NCBI GenBank assembly: GCA_018873245.2
Contig: JAEMBT020000004.1
Location: 2,900,573 to 2,964,572, forward strand
DNA: 64,000 nt
DNA from: Archegozetes longisetosus
Taxonomy: Eukaryota; Arthropoda; Arachnida; Sarcoptiformes; Trhypochthoniidae
Reading direction: 5' to 3'
In this document: positions 25,136 through 37,329 of the stretch, in pieces
Numbering within the stretch: position 1 is the stretch's first letter
Layout: each line of letters starts with the position of its first letter
The notes under the pieces: generated by a model
Told to the model about the DNA's origin: nothing
Seen by the model: only the letters and a program-made list of their open reading frames with translations
Databases searched by the model: none
Made by a program: the position numbers and the translations under genes

Positions 25136-26735
25136 TGACTAATGCATTATCTGCTCAAAATGCTACCAAGTTATTAAAATCCAAATCGTTACTTTTTAAA
25201 ATTAATTTCAAATTATCATAAATCGCAGCAAAAGATTCATTATAATTTTCATAAAAATCTATAAGAAAGAAGTTTTACAAACCCTGGCTATCATTTATAA
25301 GATATAATTATTTGTTATTATTGATACATTAATGCATAAGTGGGGACCCCACCCTCCCTCCGCCCCCACTCAACACCCCTAAACGTCGCCGCCGATACTT
25401 ACTCTTGGTCCTCCAATTCCATGCAGATATCATTAAAAATTTCTGCGGGAATTGGTATCTCGAGTAAATGTCGGGTATACCCGAGAAACCACAGAAGTGT
25501 CGCGATGATCTATATGTATTTTTTAACGCTGATTCCGAATATGAAATCCAATTTCTTATATCGAATACTTTTCGAGATATTCGACTTTAAATATTTTATA
25601 TCGAATTTTTCCCCTTTAAGATTTTTATTATGATATATGATTTCGATGTAGAATTTAATGCTAATTACAATTATGAAACCTGTTTTTCGATATCTATAAT
25701 ATCCTTAGAGAAAATCGAAGATTCATTTCAAATGTTTACTTTAAGGATATATAGTGGATAAACTATAAGTTATACAGAGGTGGGCCCATTGACAATTTTG
25801 ATCAGGATGATGACATCTATTAAAATATATCATGAGATCCCGGGTGTATAGATAGCCAGAATCCCATAGACTTATTTTCATCGTTCTTTCTAAATTAATA
25901 TTAACAATAAGTAGACGGCCTGCATATAATACGCTATTATAAAATTAAATACGTACTATCACGGTTTCAATGTTCACATTTACTAAATAAGAACCGGTTT
26001 TTGGGGTGAAAGTTTCAAACAGGGGACTTTCTAAGCAACTGTCTACACAACCAAAATCCTATCATTAGTTTTTACCTAGTTTTCTTTAGTTTTAGTTTCA
26101 ATAAATTATTCAAATTTCTTAATTTTATTATCGCTTGAAACAAGAATAACCTTTGATTTAAATAAAGAATATTGCTGCTTTTGACTTTCAAAAGAATTAT
26201 AGCTATCAAAATATTCAATTTTTTAATTTGACTAAAATATAATGAACATTTTGTCTCACTATTACAATTAATTTCAATAGATTGAGTTCTTGCTAGAATG
26301 ACTATCTCAGAATAATTAGTTAAATGTTGCCTACCTTTCTATACATCATTAATTTTTGCACGCTATGAACTTTTATTTCTTTCACAATTTCTAATAATTA
26401 AACACATTACAATAACAAAGTGTACTTCAAATAGCGTTAATATACTCACTAATAATACTAGATCTTTCGTAATTGCAAACTGATTATAGTTTTTAACAAA
26501 ATTTTGATCAGATAAAAGTTTATCTTATCGAATGTTAATGAATGAAGCTTAACATTAAATATTAAGATTTTGGTTTACTTTCAGTGCCTATTAATAAAAC
26601 TTGTTAATATTTTAATTTAGAGAAGAGGTCCTCTTGCAGACTAAGCTTCAAATATTGTTCATTATGCTGAGAATCCTTTCTATATAAGCGTTGTTTATAT
26701 AAATTGAAAATACAAGTTCAATTATTGACAATAAA
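25136..26735. other. Intergenic stretch with a GC-rich patch at about 25340-25480
   Basis: The patch 25340-25480 is C-rich and stands out from the AT-rich surroundings. It and the following 400 bp may be an old transposon end, but no family was recognised. The rest shows nothing clear. Confidence 0.35.
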
Positions 26736-26737
26736 TT

Positions 26738-26862
26738 TTCAACATTCAAGTCCTAACTATGACTCTGGTTGAGATAGATTTTGATATTTATCTGGTCAGG
26801 AGCTTGATATGGGAAGTCTAAGGTTTTTTATTTATCAGAAACAAGATGATCATTTATTGTCA
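26738..26862 (+). pseudogene. Relic of the second LC8-like domain
   Basis: One frame reads SSPNYDSG, stop, then after a further stop GQELDMGSLRFFIYQKQDD. This matches APSYDSDW and EFDLGSLRFFVYNKK at the end of the intact gene at 27636-28420. It is a third, badly decayed copy of that gene. Confidence 0.65.
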
Positions 26863-27545
26863 ATATGAAACTTTAAATATAAACCAAAGCCAATTATTTC
26901 CTTTATTTTTAAACTTTTCTAAACTATTTGAGCTGAAAAATAGATAAGATTATGAGAATCAAGATTTTTGCTATCATTCATTTTTTTCGTGAATTTTTAT
27001 AACTTAAAGCGTAGACGAATGGTTTTAAAAGTAAATTTGAAATGCAGTTCGTTATTCAAATGGATGAGCTGAAAAATTAAAGCTAGAATTAAAATTGAAA
27101 AATTAAAGTTAAAAAACAGGATTTGAAGGTTAAAACTCTTAGATATCATGTGCTCCATTATTTACTTAAGATCAACAGAAGCATTGCAAAACTGGAATAA
27201 AACATGTATTTTAAAGCAAGTGTTTCTGAGCACAAGACTCTAAAAGAAGATTAGCAAATAAGATAACCATTTAATACAATACACACTATTTATTGAAAAT
27301 TCCTAAAATTTTTCAAGTTCAAATTTTTTGAAAGTATGATTTTATTCAAAGTAAACTCTAGTTTGAAGATTTTTCTTATGTTCCAAGAATATTCTGATCA
27401 AAAGAATTTCTTACACGAATTCTATAATTTTTTGATAAATTATTTTTTATTACTAAATAAGAGTTATTATTGGGGTATGATTAAATTGAACTGACTAGCG
27501 AGCAGTTGATAAAATATGATAAAAACTCCTCTAAGAGAAAAAGGG

Positions 27546-27553
27546 TATAAAAA
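27546..27553 (+). promoter_or_regulatory. TATA-like box upstream of the secreted LC8-like gene
   Basis: TATAAAAA lies about 90 bases before the ATG at 27636; a TCAG initiator-like motif follows at about 27587. Confidence 0.45.
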
Positions 27554-27635
27554 CGTAATAAAACTAATAATCTTGAAAATTTGAGGTCAGCCTCACTCTA
27601 GTGAACATATTCTTTAGAGAGCAAACAGAGAAACG

Positions 27636-28420
27636 ATGGCTAGTATGTTGTGCTCGAGCTTTATCTCAGTATTATTTCTATCAACATGTTGTCTAGTGAG
27701 TGGTGACGATAGTGTACAGATTCTTAGGATGACAATGCCTGAATATATGAAAAATAAAGCCCTCAATTTGATTAGCAATGGTTTCGCGAATCAAATGGAT
27801 TTGAATAAGATATCAGATAATATAACAAATGAGTTCAATAATAATTATGGAGCCGAATGGTTCAGTATTGTTGGGCCGTCAGGTTTTGTAGCACATTTTA
27901 ATACACAACCGAACACACTCTTATGGCTTCAATACAATGAATTGGAAATTATTATTTATAAGCCATCTCAGGTATATAAAAAGTCCAATAGAAAAACCGA
28001 CTTTAGGATAGTCCTTCAGTTAACACAAAGTTCTTGAATCAATTCTTGAAAAGTATGAAATTAAAAATGATGTCATTATAATTATGTTTTGTTTTATAGG
28101 CTGATGACTTTTCATTAATCAAAAGTGCAAGAATTGGTCAGTACATAGGACAGTATATACACTCGACCGTCAATTCGACGAATCAAAATATTATTAGAGA
28201 TACAGCCAAAGAAGTGACTCAAACAGCCACTACTTTCAAGCAGGTGCAAAGTAGTTTAAGGTACAAATTACAAGCAAAACTTGGCGGCCAGTGGCTTGTT
28301 ATTGTGACATCTTCTGCACCTAGTTATGATTCTGATTGGGATTCAAACTCTGGGATCAACTATGCGATGGAATTTGATTTAGGAAGTCTCAGATTTTTTG
28401 TGTATAACAAAAAAGTATAA
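27636..28420 (+). CDS. Secreted protein with two dynein-light-chain (LC8)-like domains
   Basis: Two exons, 27636-27971 and 28100-28420, join in phase 0 (CAG|gtatat ... ttatag|GCT) and encode 218 residues. Residues 1-23 form a signal peptide (MASMLCSSFISVLFLSTCC followed by LVSG). Residues about 30-112 match the dynein light chain LC8/DLC pattern: helix 1, helix 2 (DLNKISDNITNEFNNNYG), then EWFSIVGPSGFVAHF, a strand, and EIIIYK at the end. Residues about 117-217 repeat the same plan more loosely (KLGGQWLVIVTSSAPSY ... GSLRFFVYNKK). The intron falls exactly between the two domains. LC8 proteins are normally single-domain and cytosolic, so a signal peptide plus tandem domains is unusual. A truncated copy lies at 21048 and a relic at 26738. 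Function is unknown; an extracellular role is inferred only from the leader. Confidence 0.8.
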
Positions 28421-28500
28421 AATCAAATTTACTAAATATTTGCTGAAAATTTTTTTTTTCAATCTAAATAGAGATATTATATTTAACTTGAATGAAATTA

Positions 28501-28506
28501 AATAAA
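28501..28506 (+). terminator. Polyadenylation signal AATAAA of the LC8-like gene
   Basis: AATAAA about 80 bases past the stop codon. Confidence 0.45.
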
Positions 28507-29046
28507 AGTTTAATATCAGTGGATAGTTTGTATGAAACCAAATTGTTTTCATTTTTAAAGCTATTTGGCGTTAAACTTATTTCAAGCAATTATTTATTGT
28601 TGACCTAAATTTCAATAAGAATCTAGTTTAAATACTAAATTATAGTAAATCTATTTAATTGGTTGACCTTTTACTCAGCTTTTAAAACCAGTTAACAGTT
28701 AAGATTAAAAATGAATCCATCTAAAGATTTTTTAGTAGATCCCTTGAGTTAAATCATTACTTTTCCTGTTATCTGTTTTATGAGTTTCTGCGACGGATAG
28801 AAACGTGACATATGAAGTCGTTGTTAAAATAGACAACACTTTAAAAATGTAAACAGGATCTATAACTTAAAGATAATTGAGATAATGTGTTGCCATTTAA
28901 CGAGTACAAATTAAAGAGAACTGAAATCGATTGGACATATCTCTATTTTTAGCAATCATCTTGACTATAAGATAACCAAAAGTTTAAATCTATCCTAAAT
29001 TCTATATTGATAGCTACGGGAAATAAAATAGTTTTTAGTTGACTTA

Positions 29047-30590
29047 AAGGAGGATTCGGTGGCCCCATAGAAAATTCCCCCTGAGACACCGATTTCTTTG
29101 AAATTTTTTATTCAAAAAGAAAACTAAAAAAAAGAATATATGTTTGTGCTTATCACTTTGAGATTGGACGCGCCTGAGCGCTGCGAAAAATTCCAGAAGT
29201 TTGAAATTTCAAATTTTTATTCTAAGAAAACCGTTAGAGATATTTTGAAAATTTTTTCACTAAAACTTAAAGTTGAATACAAGTTTATGAGAAAAAAGAA
29301 TCATCATAAAATTTTCATTATTAAGAAAGTTATAAAGATAATAAAATTTCAAAATTTTATTTATACATGTTACCCCGAAAGGGCTAGCTTGGGAATTTTT
29401 CCTAAAAAGCAACTTTATCTAAAAAAGCTTTGGTTAAAAGGAAAAGCTAGCCCTTTTGGGGTAACATGTTGAAAAAAATACAAAAACCAAAAATTCAATT
29501 TTTATTCATTTTCAAATCATTTCGAATATGTTTAAAATAATTAATGTTAAAAAATTTAAACCTCATCATTTTATAATAATTATAGAATTTTTATTAAGTT
29601 TTGAAATCATATTTATTACATACTGCTTGAATAAACTTTAGTCAGGTTCTCAAATAAAACGTATTAAAGGAGGAGTAGGAATAAGCGTTCTAATGGACCG
29701 ATTTTGATCAAACTCAGTATACTTATACTGATATGTATATAATTATATTTACATGTATACAATTGCGAATACATTAAATCGGTTAGTTTTTTGTCAATAT
29801 TATTTTTGCCCATAGAGTCCCCAAAAGTTTTTTGTTATTTTATGTAGGGGAGATGTTACTTTATAATTACATAGAAAAAAATCTTTAGGGACTATGGGCA
29901 AAGATAGTGAAAAATTTCAAAATTTTCACTTTTTCATGAAATATATTTGTACGTATAGTACTGGTTTTGAAATGTTCACATATTTTTTAGAATCAATTTT
30001 CACTCATATTTGCGTTGGTTTGGTGTTTCTATCTTGTCCCGTTTCGCTGAAATAAAGTTTTTCGCATTTTAGATTATAACACTTTAGATTATAACACTTT
30101 AAATCTCGCGCGAGGCGCGGAATCGGGTCAAACCTTTGGTCAAACTTAATAGTTGGACATGGACTATAACTATATTGAGTTTGATCAAAATCACTCGATC
30201 GGCAAGTTTTCAGTGCTTATTCCTACCCCTACTTTATCTAAGGTTCATCAGACAAGAGTGTCAACTTTGCAATGAAATATGCTGAGTTTGAAACTACTTT
30301 ACATAAATATTTTTTCAAGCTTCCTTATTAATCTTTTCATTAATTAAAATTTTTTCATTTGCAAAAAATCATATTCTTTTTCATTTTTATTCATCTAAAA
30401 TTCGATTTTTCACATCTTTATTTTGTTAATTTTTTTTAAAAATTGCACAAAAACAACAACAAATACGATAAAACTCAATTTTTTTGCTTTGTAAATGAGT
30501 TCAATTGGTTTTTTCCCTATGTTTTAAAAAAAATTATTTTATCCATTTTTGAGGGGAGGGGCCAATGTTATAATGGAATCCTCCTTTGAG
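29047..30590. mobile_element. Terminal-inverted-repeat element with nested hairpins
   Basis: The left end AAAGGAGGATTCGGTGGCCCC is matched inversely by GGGGCC...GGAATCCTCCTTT at about 30555-30588. Within it, 29368-29472 forms a near-perfect hairpin (GTTACCCCGAAAGGGCTAGC pairs with GCTAGCCCTTTTGGGGTAAC). A second inverted-repeat element lies at about 29668-30236. No coding region was found. Confidence 0.55.
29668..30236. mobile_element. Nested MITE with GGAGTAGGAATAAGC ends
   Basis: GGAGTAGGAATAAGCGTTCT and an inner TTTTGATCAAACTCA at the left are inverted at the right (TGAGTTTGATCAAAA ... GCTTATTCCTACCCC). Low-complexity AT sequence lies between. Confidence 0.6.
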
Positions 30591-30789
30591 TATTAGGTTG
30601 CAACGCTAAAAGCAAAGAACTTGCTTCACGATTCGAGGCCTAAAGAATTGCAAAATAAAGTTGTGTCATAAATTCAGTTATATTTTGTTAAACTTATCTG
30701 TATTTTTAAACAAATGTTTTTGTTCAATGATTTTGAGACACTAATGAAGATAAGGGAGAGGAGACAATAAGACATAGGAAATGGGCGGG

Positions 30790-31510
30790 CTTCTAGAGTA
30801 AATAAAAATATGCCTTACTATGGGCGATATATAACTGTAAAATATTACTTCAAGTGCTCGGGAAGGAGTTCAAATTAATTTTTGAAAACTGAAAATTTGC
30901 TATTTCTCTATGTAATTTACCCATCTTTAAATATAAGCCTCATACCACCTATCAATTTGAATCAAATTTTTAAAGTCAAAAGAATAAAGATATGACATGT
31001 TTTGTGAAAGTATCACAGTGGTTTAGGGACCGTAAAATAATTGAAAATGGGGTCGAAGTTTAAGTAAGTCACTCATACAAGGCTAAATATAAAAACCAAT
31101 AAATATCAGTTTTAAACCTTTACTATTAGTGCGAAGGACAATAGCTCAATTGTGAAACCATGGGACGTCAACCACGATATAGTGAGTTCGAGTCCTACCA
31201 GGGAACTTAAGCCTTGTATGAGTGACTTGGACTTCGACCCAATTTTTAATTATGTTACGGTCCCTAAGCCACTGTGATACTTTCACAAAACATGTCATAT
31301 CTTTATTCTTTTGACTGTAAAAATTTGATTTAAATTGATAGGTGGTATGAGGGTTATATTTATATTTAAGGATGGGTGGATTACATAAAAAATAGCAAAT
31401 GTTCAGTTTTCAAAAATTAATTTGGACTCCTTTCTGAGCACCTGAAGTAACAATATTTTACAGATATATGTCGCCCATAGTTGGGTATATTTTTATTTAC
31501 TCCAGACGGT
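30790..31510. repeat. Long inverted repeat with a tRNA-like sequence in its spacer
   Basis: Arms of about 300 bp (30796-31085 and 31200-31508) are inverted copies; for example GTGAAAGTATCACAGTGG pairs with CCACTGTGATACTTTCAC. The spacer of about 110 bp contains TAGCTCAATTGTG and AGTTCGAGTCC, resembling the A and B boxes of a tRNA or a tRNA-derived SINE. Transcription would give a long hairpin. Confidence 0.6.
31135..31215 (+). other. tRNA-like (pol III A-box/B-box) sequence
   Basis: TAGCTCAATTG at about 31141 and GAGTTCGAGTCC at about 31186 have the spacing and sequence of tRNA promoter boxes. The acceptor and T stems pair poorly, so it is more likely a degenerate tRNA-derived sequence than a working tRNA gene. 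Confidence 0.4.
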
Positions 31511-31647
31511 TATTTCGTTTGCGCGGTGTTTGTTTGCGCTGTAATGTCGTGCTAGCAATATAAACATAGACAATAGTTATGTATAAGTTAACGACAGGTT
31601 TATGCTTGTCTTTAAATTATGTCTCGATCTTCAATTAACGAGCGCTA

Positions 31648-31965
31648 CTGATGAGCAGGCCCGAGTAATCAGGTCTTTATGAAAGACTCGAACCTGGGAC
31701 TTGGACCCCTAACCTAGGACCCGAATTCGGACCTCTTGGAGAACTGAAGACCTGAAGACCTCAATACCCTGACTCCGATACGAAACAAATTTATTTCATG
31801 AATGGCAACTTAAACATGTCATGTAAATACTATCACATACTGATGAGCAGGTCCGAGTTTCAGGTCTTTTTGAAAGACTCGGACCCAGACTCGGGACCTT
31901 GGTTCTTTCAGTCTTTAAGGCTCGGGTCTCAAGAACCTGACTCCGATACAAAACAAATCTGTAAG
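31648..31965. repeat. Diverged tandem duplication of about 180 bp
   Basis: Two copies each begin TGATGAGCAGG(C/T)CCGAGT and end CCTGACTCCGATAC(G/A)AAACAAAT (about 31650-31790 and 31840-31960). Both are rich in GACTCGGACC-like motifs. Confidence 0.6.
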
Positions 31966-31984
31966 TAAAATATTCTGAAAATGT

Positions 31985-32310
31985 TTGGCTTTTATGCGAT
32001 GAATTGAGTGATTTTTTGAAACCATTCAAGGAGGCAACAAACTTACATCACGATCAAATAATTTATGTAAGCATATGTTAAATTTTACTAATTCTCTAAC
32101 TTTTTATTAACAATTAAATGATCACAGTAATACATGTAACAGTTCGATTAAACTTTATCTTAAAAGTATGCCTTTGAAGCACGAAGATTTACTTGAACCT
32201 GATATCACAAAATTTGCTGTTATACTTGACCTTCGCTTGAAACTCTGTTTCTTCAAGAATGATTAAAAGACAAGAGTTGAAACATACGATGAGATTGAAA
32301 AGTATTAAGT
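31985..32310 (+). pseudogene. hAT transposase relic
   Basis: One frame gives DELSDFLKPFKEATNLHHDQ and, after stops, DITKFAVILDLRLKLCFF. This resembles the region between catalytic residues of ZBED/hAT transposases (LLKPF..AT and the LDPRF motif). There are many stops. The family assignment is tentative. Confidence 0.45.
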
Positions 32311-32494
32311 TTGCTTATCGCTGATTGGAAAACTGAGCCTTCGTTTTGGTTGAAAAAATTGTTTAGAATTTCCTTATCTTTCACAGTTTGCGTTCGGAAT
32401 ACTTATTATTCCAGCATAAAGTGTTTCTTCAAAACATGTTTTCAAAATCTGGAGACTTGATCAGCAAAACGAGAAGTTAAATGAGCGTTAATTC

Positions 32495-35395
32495 TGTTAG
32501 ACCTTGTGTGTATCTTATTTCATGTGTGGCGAACAGTGACTCAGTTGACCCTATCTTTGATTATCATTGACTTTATCGTTGACTATATAGTTCAATATAA
32601 CTGGCCCTCAGTAAGGCATTGGTTTTGAGTAATTTTTAACTTATAAAAGGCTTGTGTAAATGCATGGTTTTAATCAGTATCAATAAAGACTTTATTAAGA
32701 ACACTTGTCTTTTTTTAATAGCTAAACATATCTAATAGCAAGATTGCTGGATACGCAATTTCTATCAGATATCCCTCTCGTCCCCAAACTTGTACTTAGT
32801 CATAGACAATAAATTGCGTCTTCACTCCACCGGTAAGATCAATTAGTAGTTTACCGGTGGTTAACGGATTAATTCACGTCTTAGGCGCAATAAATTCGTT
32901 ATACGTGGTGCAGCCGGTAGGATATTTATCCATCAGACAACTTTACAACTTATCGTCTACGCTCATACCATCACTTTAAATTGATTTTCCGTGTTGTCGA
33001 CAAATTCAGTTCGTCTGGATCTTCAATTATCATCTCATGTCCATAATTCCGACGACTCCTCCCCGCGAAACCACAGATGACGAAACTGAATTGCCATTAA
33101 CGCGTGGGAAGTCAATTACTGCCGAATTTCTACAGAGTCTTCGAACTTCAACATCAGTTTCAGATTCATCTTCTATTTCAAATTTGTATCAAGATTCATT
33201 CGCATCACAATCAATAACCACACTTACAAGAAACCAGAAGAAGCGTCTATTAAGAAACAAGACCATGAGACAATATTCACTACATATCAGCATTAATGGT
33301 CTTCCGGATCCAATCAAAGAGAGACAACTTTTAAGACAATCGGCACGAGCTAAGCGTCGAGCTAAACAAAGTTTAGACGAAGGCTTACGACTTACTCATC
33401 AAGCAAGCAAGGAATCTGTAGAAATTTGTAACAAGCAACTTCGCATATATGAAGAACGTTCCGAAACCACCCTGCGATGAGAAACTATTGGGGAACGTTC
33501 ATCATTACCACTGCCATCATTATCATCAAATCAAGCTTACCAATACTTAAAAACTAAAACTAAATAACTAATGTATAAATAAAACTAAAAATAATAATAA
33601 AACAAACTTCAAAAAATAAAATATAATAAAATAATAATAAAATTACTACACCTAAAACAAGATCAAAGACAGCTCAAATTCCAGCTATAGCAACGGCACC
33701 TATTCCAACATCGGAAACTAAGTCAAAATTTTATAAATTTGATGGAATCGACAAGTCAATTCGAGTGCAGACATGACTCAAACTTTTCAAAGTTCATACA
33801 AACGGGCGATCCGATACTGACCGTATTTCACTCCTCATGTGAAACCTGTCTGGCGTAGCACTTGAGTGGTATGGCGACGAGATTGCTGGAAATGATATCA
33901 CACAGTGGGAAACTATTTGTGCTAAAATGATAACACGTTTCGGCGGGTCGACAGCTATTCCTTTGCTTGACGCTTAGAGAAGATATCTTCGCAGAAGAGA
34001 AACCATTGAGACATATCAGGAAAAGATTCTTCTCCTTCGCCAAACACAACTCAGTGAGAAAGAAATTATACAAAAACATTATGAGAGTCTTCCGCACAAT
34101 TGGAAGATGACACTCATAGCTACACGTTCTACGGATAGCAATTCCTGGGTTGAAGTAGCTTTACAGCTGGAGTCGCACCAAAATCTGAATATCCGAAGTC
34201 CAAGCAATCGAAACCAAGGTTTATTCAGCCACAGAAGCAAGATGTTTTCGTCCTCCAACTCTATGTCGTTTCTGCTTAAAGCAAAACAATACCAGTTGGC
34301 ACTGGAACAACGAGTGGCTAAATCGGAAATATCAACAGCCTATCAAACGTGATCTGTCATTGATACCCTCAACAAAAACGACACAACACTTCGTGCGCAC
34401 AGACTTTGAATATGGTTCTTCCAGATGAAGTAGTTCTTCATTCCAACTAAATTCGCGACCAATCTTCAAGTTCATCAATATTCCCGTTATTGTACAAAAT
34501 TCATCTCCGGTGCATGCTTTCATAGATACTCGTAGTACCATCAGTATCATATCATATAAGCTTGCACAAACTCTTCACCTTTCAGTCATTCCTGGTTCTT
34601 CTATTCCTGTTCGCCAAATAAACAGCGTTACTCGAAGCATTCGTCGCATTGAAACAAATTTAACGATTAATAATGAAACAAAATCTGTCACTTTACATGC
34701 TATGGAACACTTTGCGTATCCAATCCTTATTGGTCTTGATATCGCTGAGTCCTTTGACTTACAAGTCGATATCAAGAACAAAAGAGTCTACCGTCGCAGT
34801 GACCCTAAGAAATATCGATTCGAGGCACATCATTTAGACATGGAGCAAAACAGTTCTCTTAATGAGCTCCTTCAAAAGCATACAGAAACCATTAGTCAAC
34901 ACGAGACAGACATCGGTCGCATCCAAATCGCGAGACATCATATATTTACAATCTCACATCCACCCATCTCTCCATCCTTATTGGCGCCCACAGTCAGATT
35001 ACGACGAAATCCGACGCCAGATAATCGATCTTAAAGTGAAAGGTCATGTTCGAGATAACCACAGTCCTTGGGCCTTTCCGGTCACCTTAGTAGTGAAAAA
35101 GTATGATTCCAAGCGTCTTTGTGTGGACTATCGTCGTCTAAATGAAATCACCATCGATGATTGCATGCCAATGCCGAACATTCAAGAAGTGCTTGATCGA
35201 CTTCAATGTGCCAAGTATTTTACCTCACTTGACATCGCATGGGGGTACTGACACATTGAAATGGCCGAAGAAAGCATTCAGAAGACGGCATTTGTCACGA
35301 ATGAGGGTCATTACGAATGGTGCGTTATGCCATTTAACCTCAAAAATACGCCTGTGACATTTCAATCAAAAAATTTTTGTCATATTTGAAGACAA
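32495..35395 (+). mobile_element. Ty3/gypsy-type LTR retrotransposon, 3'-truncated and decayed
   Basis: A possible 5' LTR runs from TGTTAGACC at 32495, with TATAAAAGG at about 32642 and AATAAAG at about 32685. A TGGTGCAGCCGGTAGG at 32906 looks like a tRNA primer-binding site. A gag-like frame (33037-33480) is followed by gag remnants with several stops and a degenerate zinc-knuckle-like CRFC. A protease-like AFIDTRSTISIIS segment (about 34512) and the start of a reverse transcriptase (KRLCVDYRRLNEITIDDCMP, then FTSLDIAWGY, stop) follow. The element ends near 35390, before the RT active-site motif; RNase H and integrase are missing. It is inactive. Confidence 0.75.
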
Positions 35396-35557
35396 AGGTT
35401 TACAACTATGACTGGAAAGCCAAAAATTTCGACCGTTTGATCTCCAGAAATAGGAAAAAATTGAGAGAATTACGTTAAGAGTACTTTCAGACACTCATGA
35501 AGAAATTTAAGACTAATCTTAGAAAGGCAGCCGATAAAGGCTATAATTTTATGTATA
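35396..35557 (+). pseudogene. Tc1/mariner 3'-end fragment
   Basis: Reads in broken frames through ETLMKKFKTNLRKAADKGY-like text. It resembles the KVRKAADKR tail of the relic at 49-705. Confidence 0.4.
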
Positions 35558-35559
35558 TA

Positions 35560-37102
35560 CAGTGCAGCTCATAAATATTAGGCCAACATATTTTTTTAAA
35601 AATTCATTTAAAAAAGTATATTTTAAGTAAATTGCGTTCAGTAAATATGTTTAGGATTGCAACTGTGACTCATTCACAAACATTTGCGTTAATCCGGCGC
35701 TGGATTAACAAGCGCAACAGAAACATTTGATATCAGGTGTGTGCAAAAATATTAGGCCGGTTAGTTACATTCTGGTTTCTTAGATCCAACATTAATAAAA
35801 ATTGCAGTACTTGATTGAAAACGGTAATTTATATATATTTGTATATTATTTGCTTTATATTTTGTACTTAAGTCTAAATCTTAAACATGCCTATGGCCAA
35901 GGAGTTGACCGAGCGCGGCCAAATCGCGGCTCTACACATAACCGGTATGACTCGGCGGAAGATAGCGGCTGCGATTGGAAGGTCGAAGTATGCGGTGGAC
36001 TACTACTTGGCCAATCCCGAAGACTGCGGCAGGAAGAAGCGTTCCGGAAGGCCTCCCAAAGTGACTCCACGCGATGAACGGCGCATTCTGCGCTGCGCCA
36101 CCAACACCGGGACGTCGGCCACCAAGATTAAGACAACCCTTCAATTTTCTTACCATCCAAGCACGGTAAAAAGGGTTCTGAAGAAGTCACCGAACCTTAA
36201 ATACACCAAAAGGATGGCCAAACCACCATTGAAACCAGAGCATAAGCAGGCGCGTTTGGATTGGGCACGGAATCATATGGAATTTGGTGTCCACTGGCGG
36301 AAAGTGGTTTGGAGCGACGAGAAGAAATTCAACCTCGATGGTCCCGATGGCCTCCAATACTATTGGCACGACCTGAGGAAGGAACCAGAACTCTTTTCTA
36401 AGAATGCTAATGAGGAGGTGCAGTGATGATTAGGGCTGGCTTCGGATGGAACGGTAAAACGGACATCGCGTTCATAGATGGCCGTATGAATGCCAGCGGG
36501 TATCAGGCAATGCTTGAAGAGTACCTCCTACCGAAGGGAATCCAAATTGGTAGCCAGGATTGGATGTACCAACAGGACAACGCGAGCATTCATAACGCGA
36601 AATCCACGAAAGAATGGTTCAATTCTCAACATATTGATGTCATGAAGTGGCTAGCTCGTAGTCCGGGCCTCTATCCCATTGAAAACCTGTGAGGAATCCT
36701 CGTTCGCCGCGTTTACGCTGATGGCCGCCAATTTGAGACCGTCGGTGACTTGAAAGTCGCAATCCGTGAAGAATGGACGAAATTCGACTCTGAAGTTCTT
36801 CGAAAACTAGTCAATACTATGCAGGACAGGGTTTTTAATGTCATTTTATGAAATGGGGGACAAACTAATTACTAATGTTAATTTATTTAATAAATTTAGT
36901 TCTGGCCTAATACTTTTGCACAGTCAGTTTTTAACTTTTTCTTCTGCGCGTGGTGTCTCGGTGGACACGGGTGAAATATGGTTTCGGTAAAAGTTTAATA
37001 TCCTTAAGATGCGTCATCCCTTTAAATATTATTGGATTATTCATATGTTTAGCGGTAATATCTTTAAAAAATTTGTTGGCCTAATATTTATGAGCTGCAC
37101 TG
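35560..37102 (+). mobile_element. Tc3-like transposon with double inverted repeats
   Basis: The 1,543-bp element begins CAGTGCAGCTCATAAATATT and ends with its inverse, flanked by TA at 35558-35559 and 37103-37104. A second, inner inverted repeat pair (GTGCAAAAATATTAGGCCGG near 35740 and CTGGCCTAATACTTTTGCAC near 36902) gives two transposase-site candidates at each end, as in Tc3. This is the most complete transposon in the window. Confidence 0.85.
35887..36851 (+). pseudogene. Tc3-like transposase, near-intact (one frameshift, one stop)
   Basis: The N-terminus (from ATG 35887) has a paired-type helix-turn-helix (GMTRRKIAAAIGRSKYAVDYY) and a GRPPK hook. The catalytic core has WSDEKKFNLDGPDG (first Asp), YQQDNASIHNAKS (second Asp) and LYPIENL (Glu), a DDE arrangement. 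A one-base frameshift near 36415 separates the two long frames, and TGA at 36690 replaces the Trp expected after PIENL. The frame then continues GILVRRVYADGRQFETVGDL to a stop near 36850. Length is about 320 codons, normal for the family. High similarity to the consensus pattern and few lesions suggest recent activity. Confidence 0.85.
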
Positions 37103-37329
37103 TAGTATAATTAATCTACTTTCCATTGAAATAAAGAACGTTTTCATACTTTATTTAGTTTTGATTAGATTAACAATCAATTTTACGCGAATTTTTAGTC
37201 TTAACATTTATTATATTCAAAGCCAATAGAAATTTGTGAAAACAAATTTCAACAAAAAAAAACACAAGAAAAACAAAAATAACAAATTTTCGAAAATTTT
37301 AACAAGGTTTTATTTTCCTACATTAATTT

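Noticed and set aside
29140..29472. 110-codon open frame
   Set aside because: Low-complexity Lys/Ile-rich translation inside a terminal-inverted-repeat element, including a hairpin; no domain pattern.
31135..31215. Functional tRNA gene
   Set aside because: A- and B-box-like motifs are present, but the T stem and acceptor stem do not pair well.
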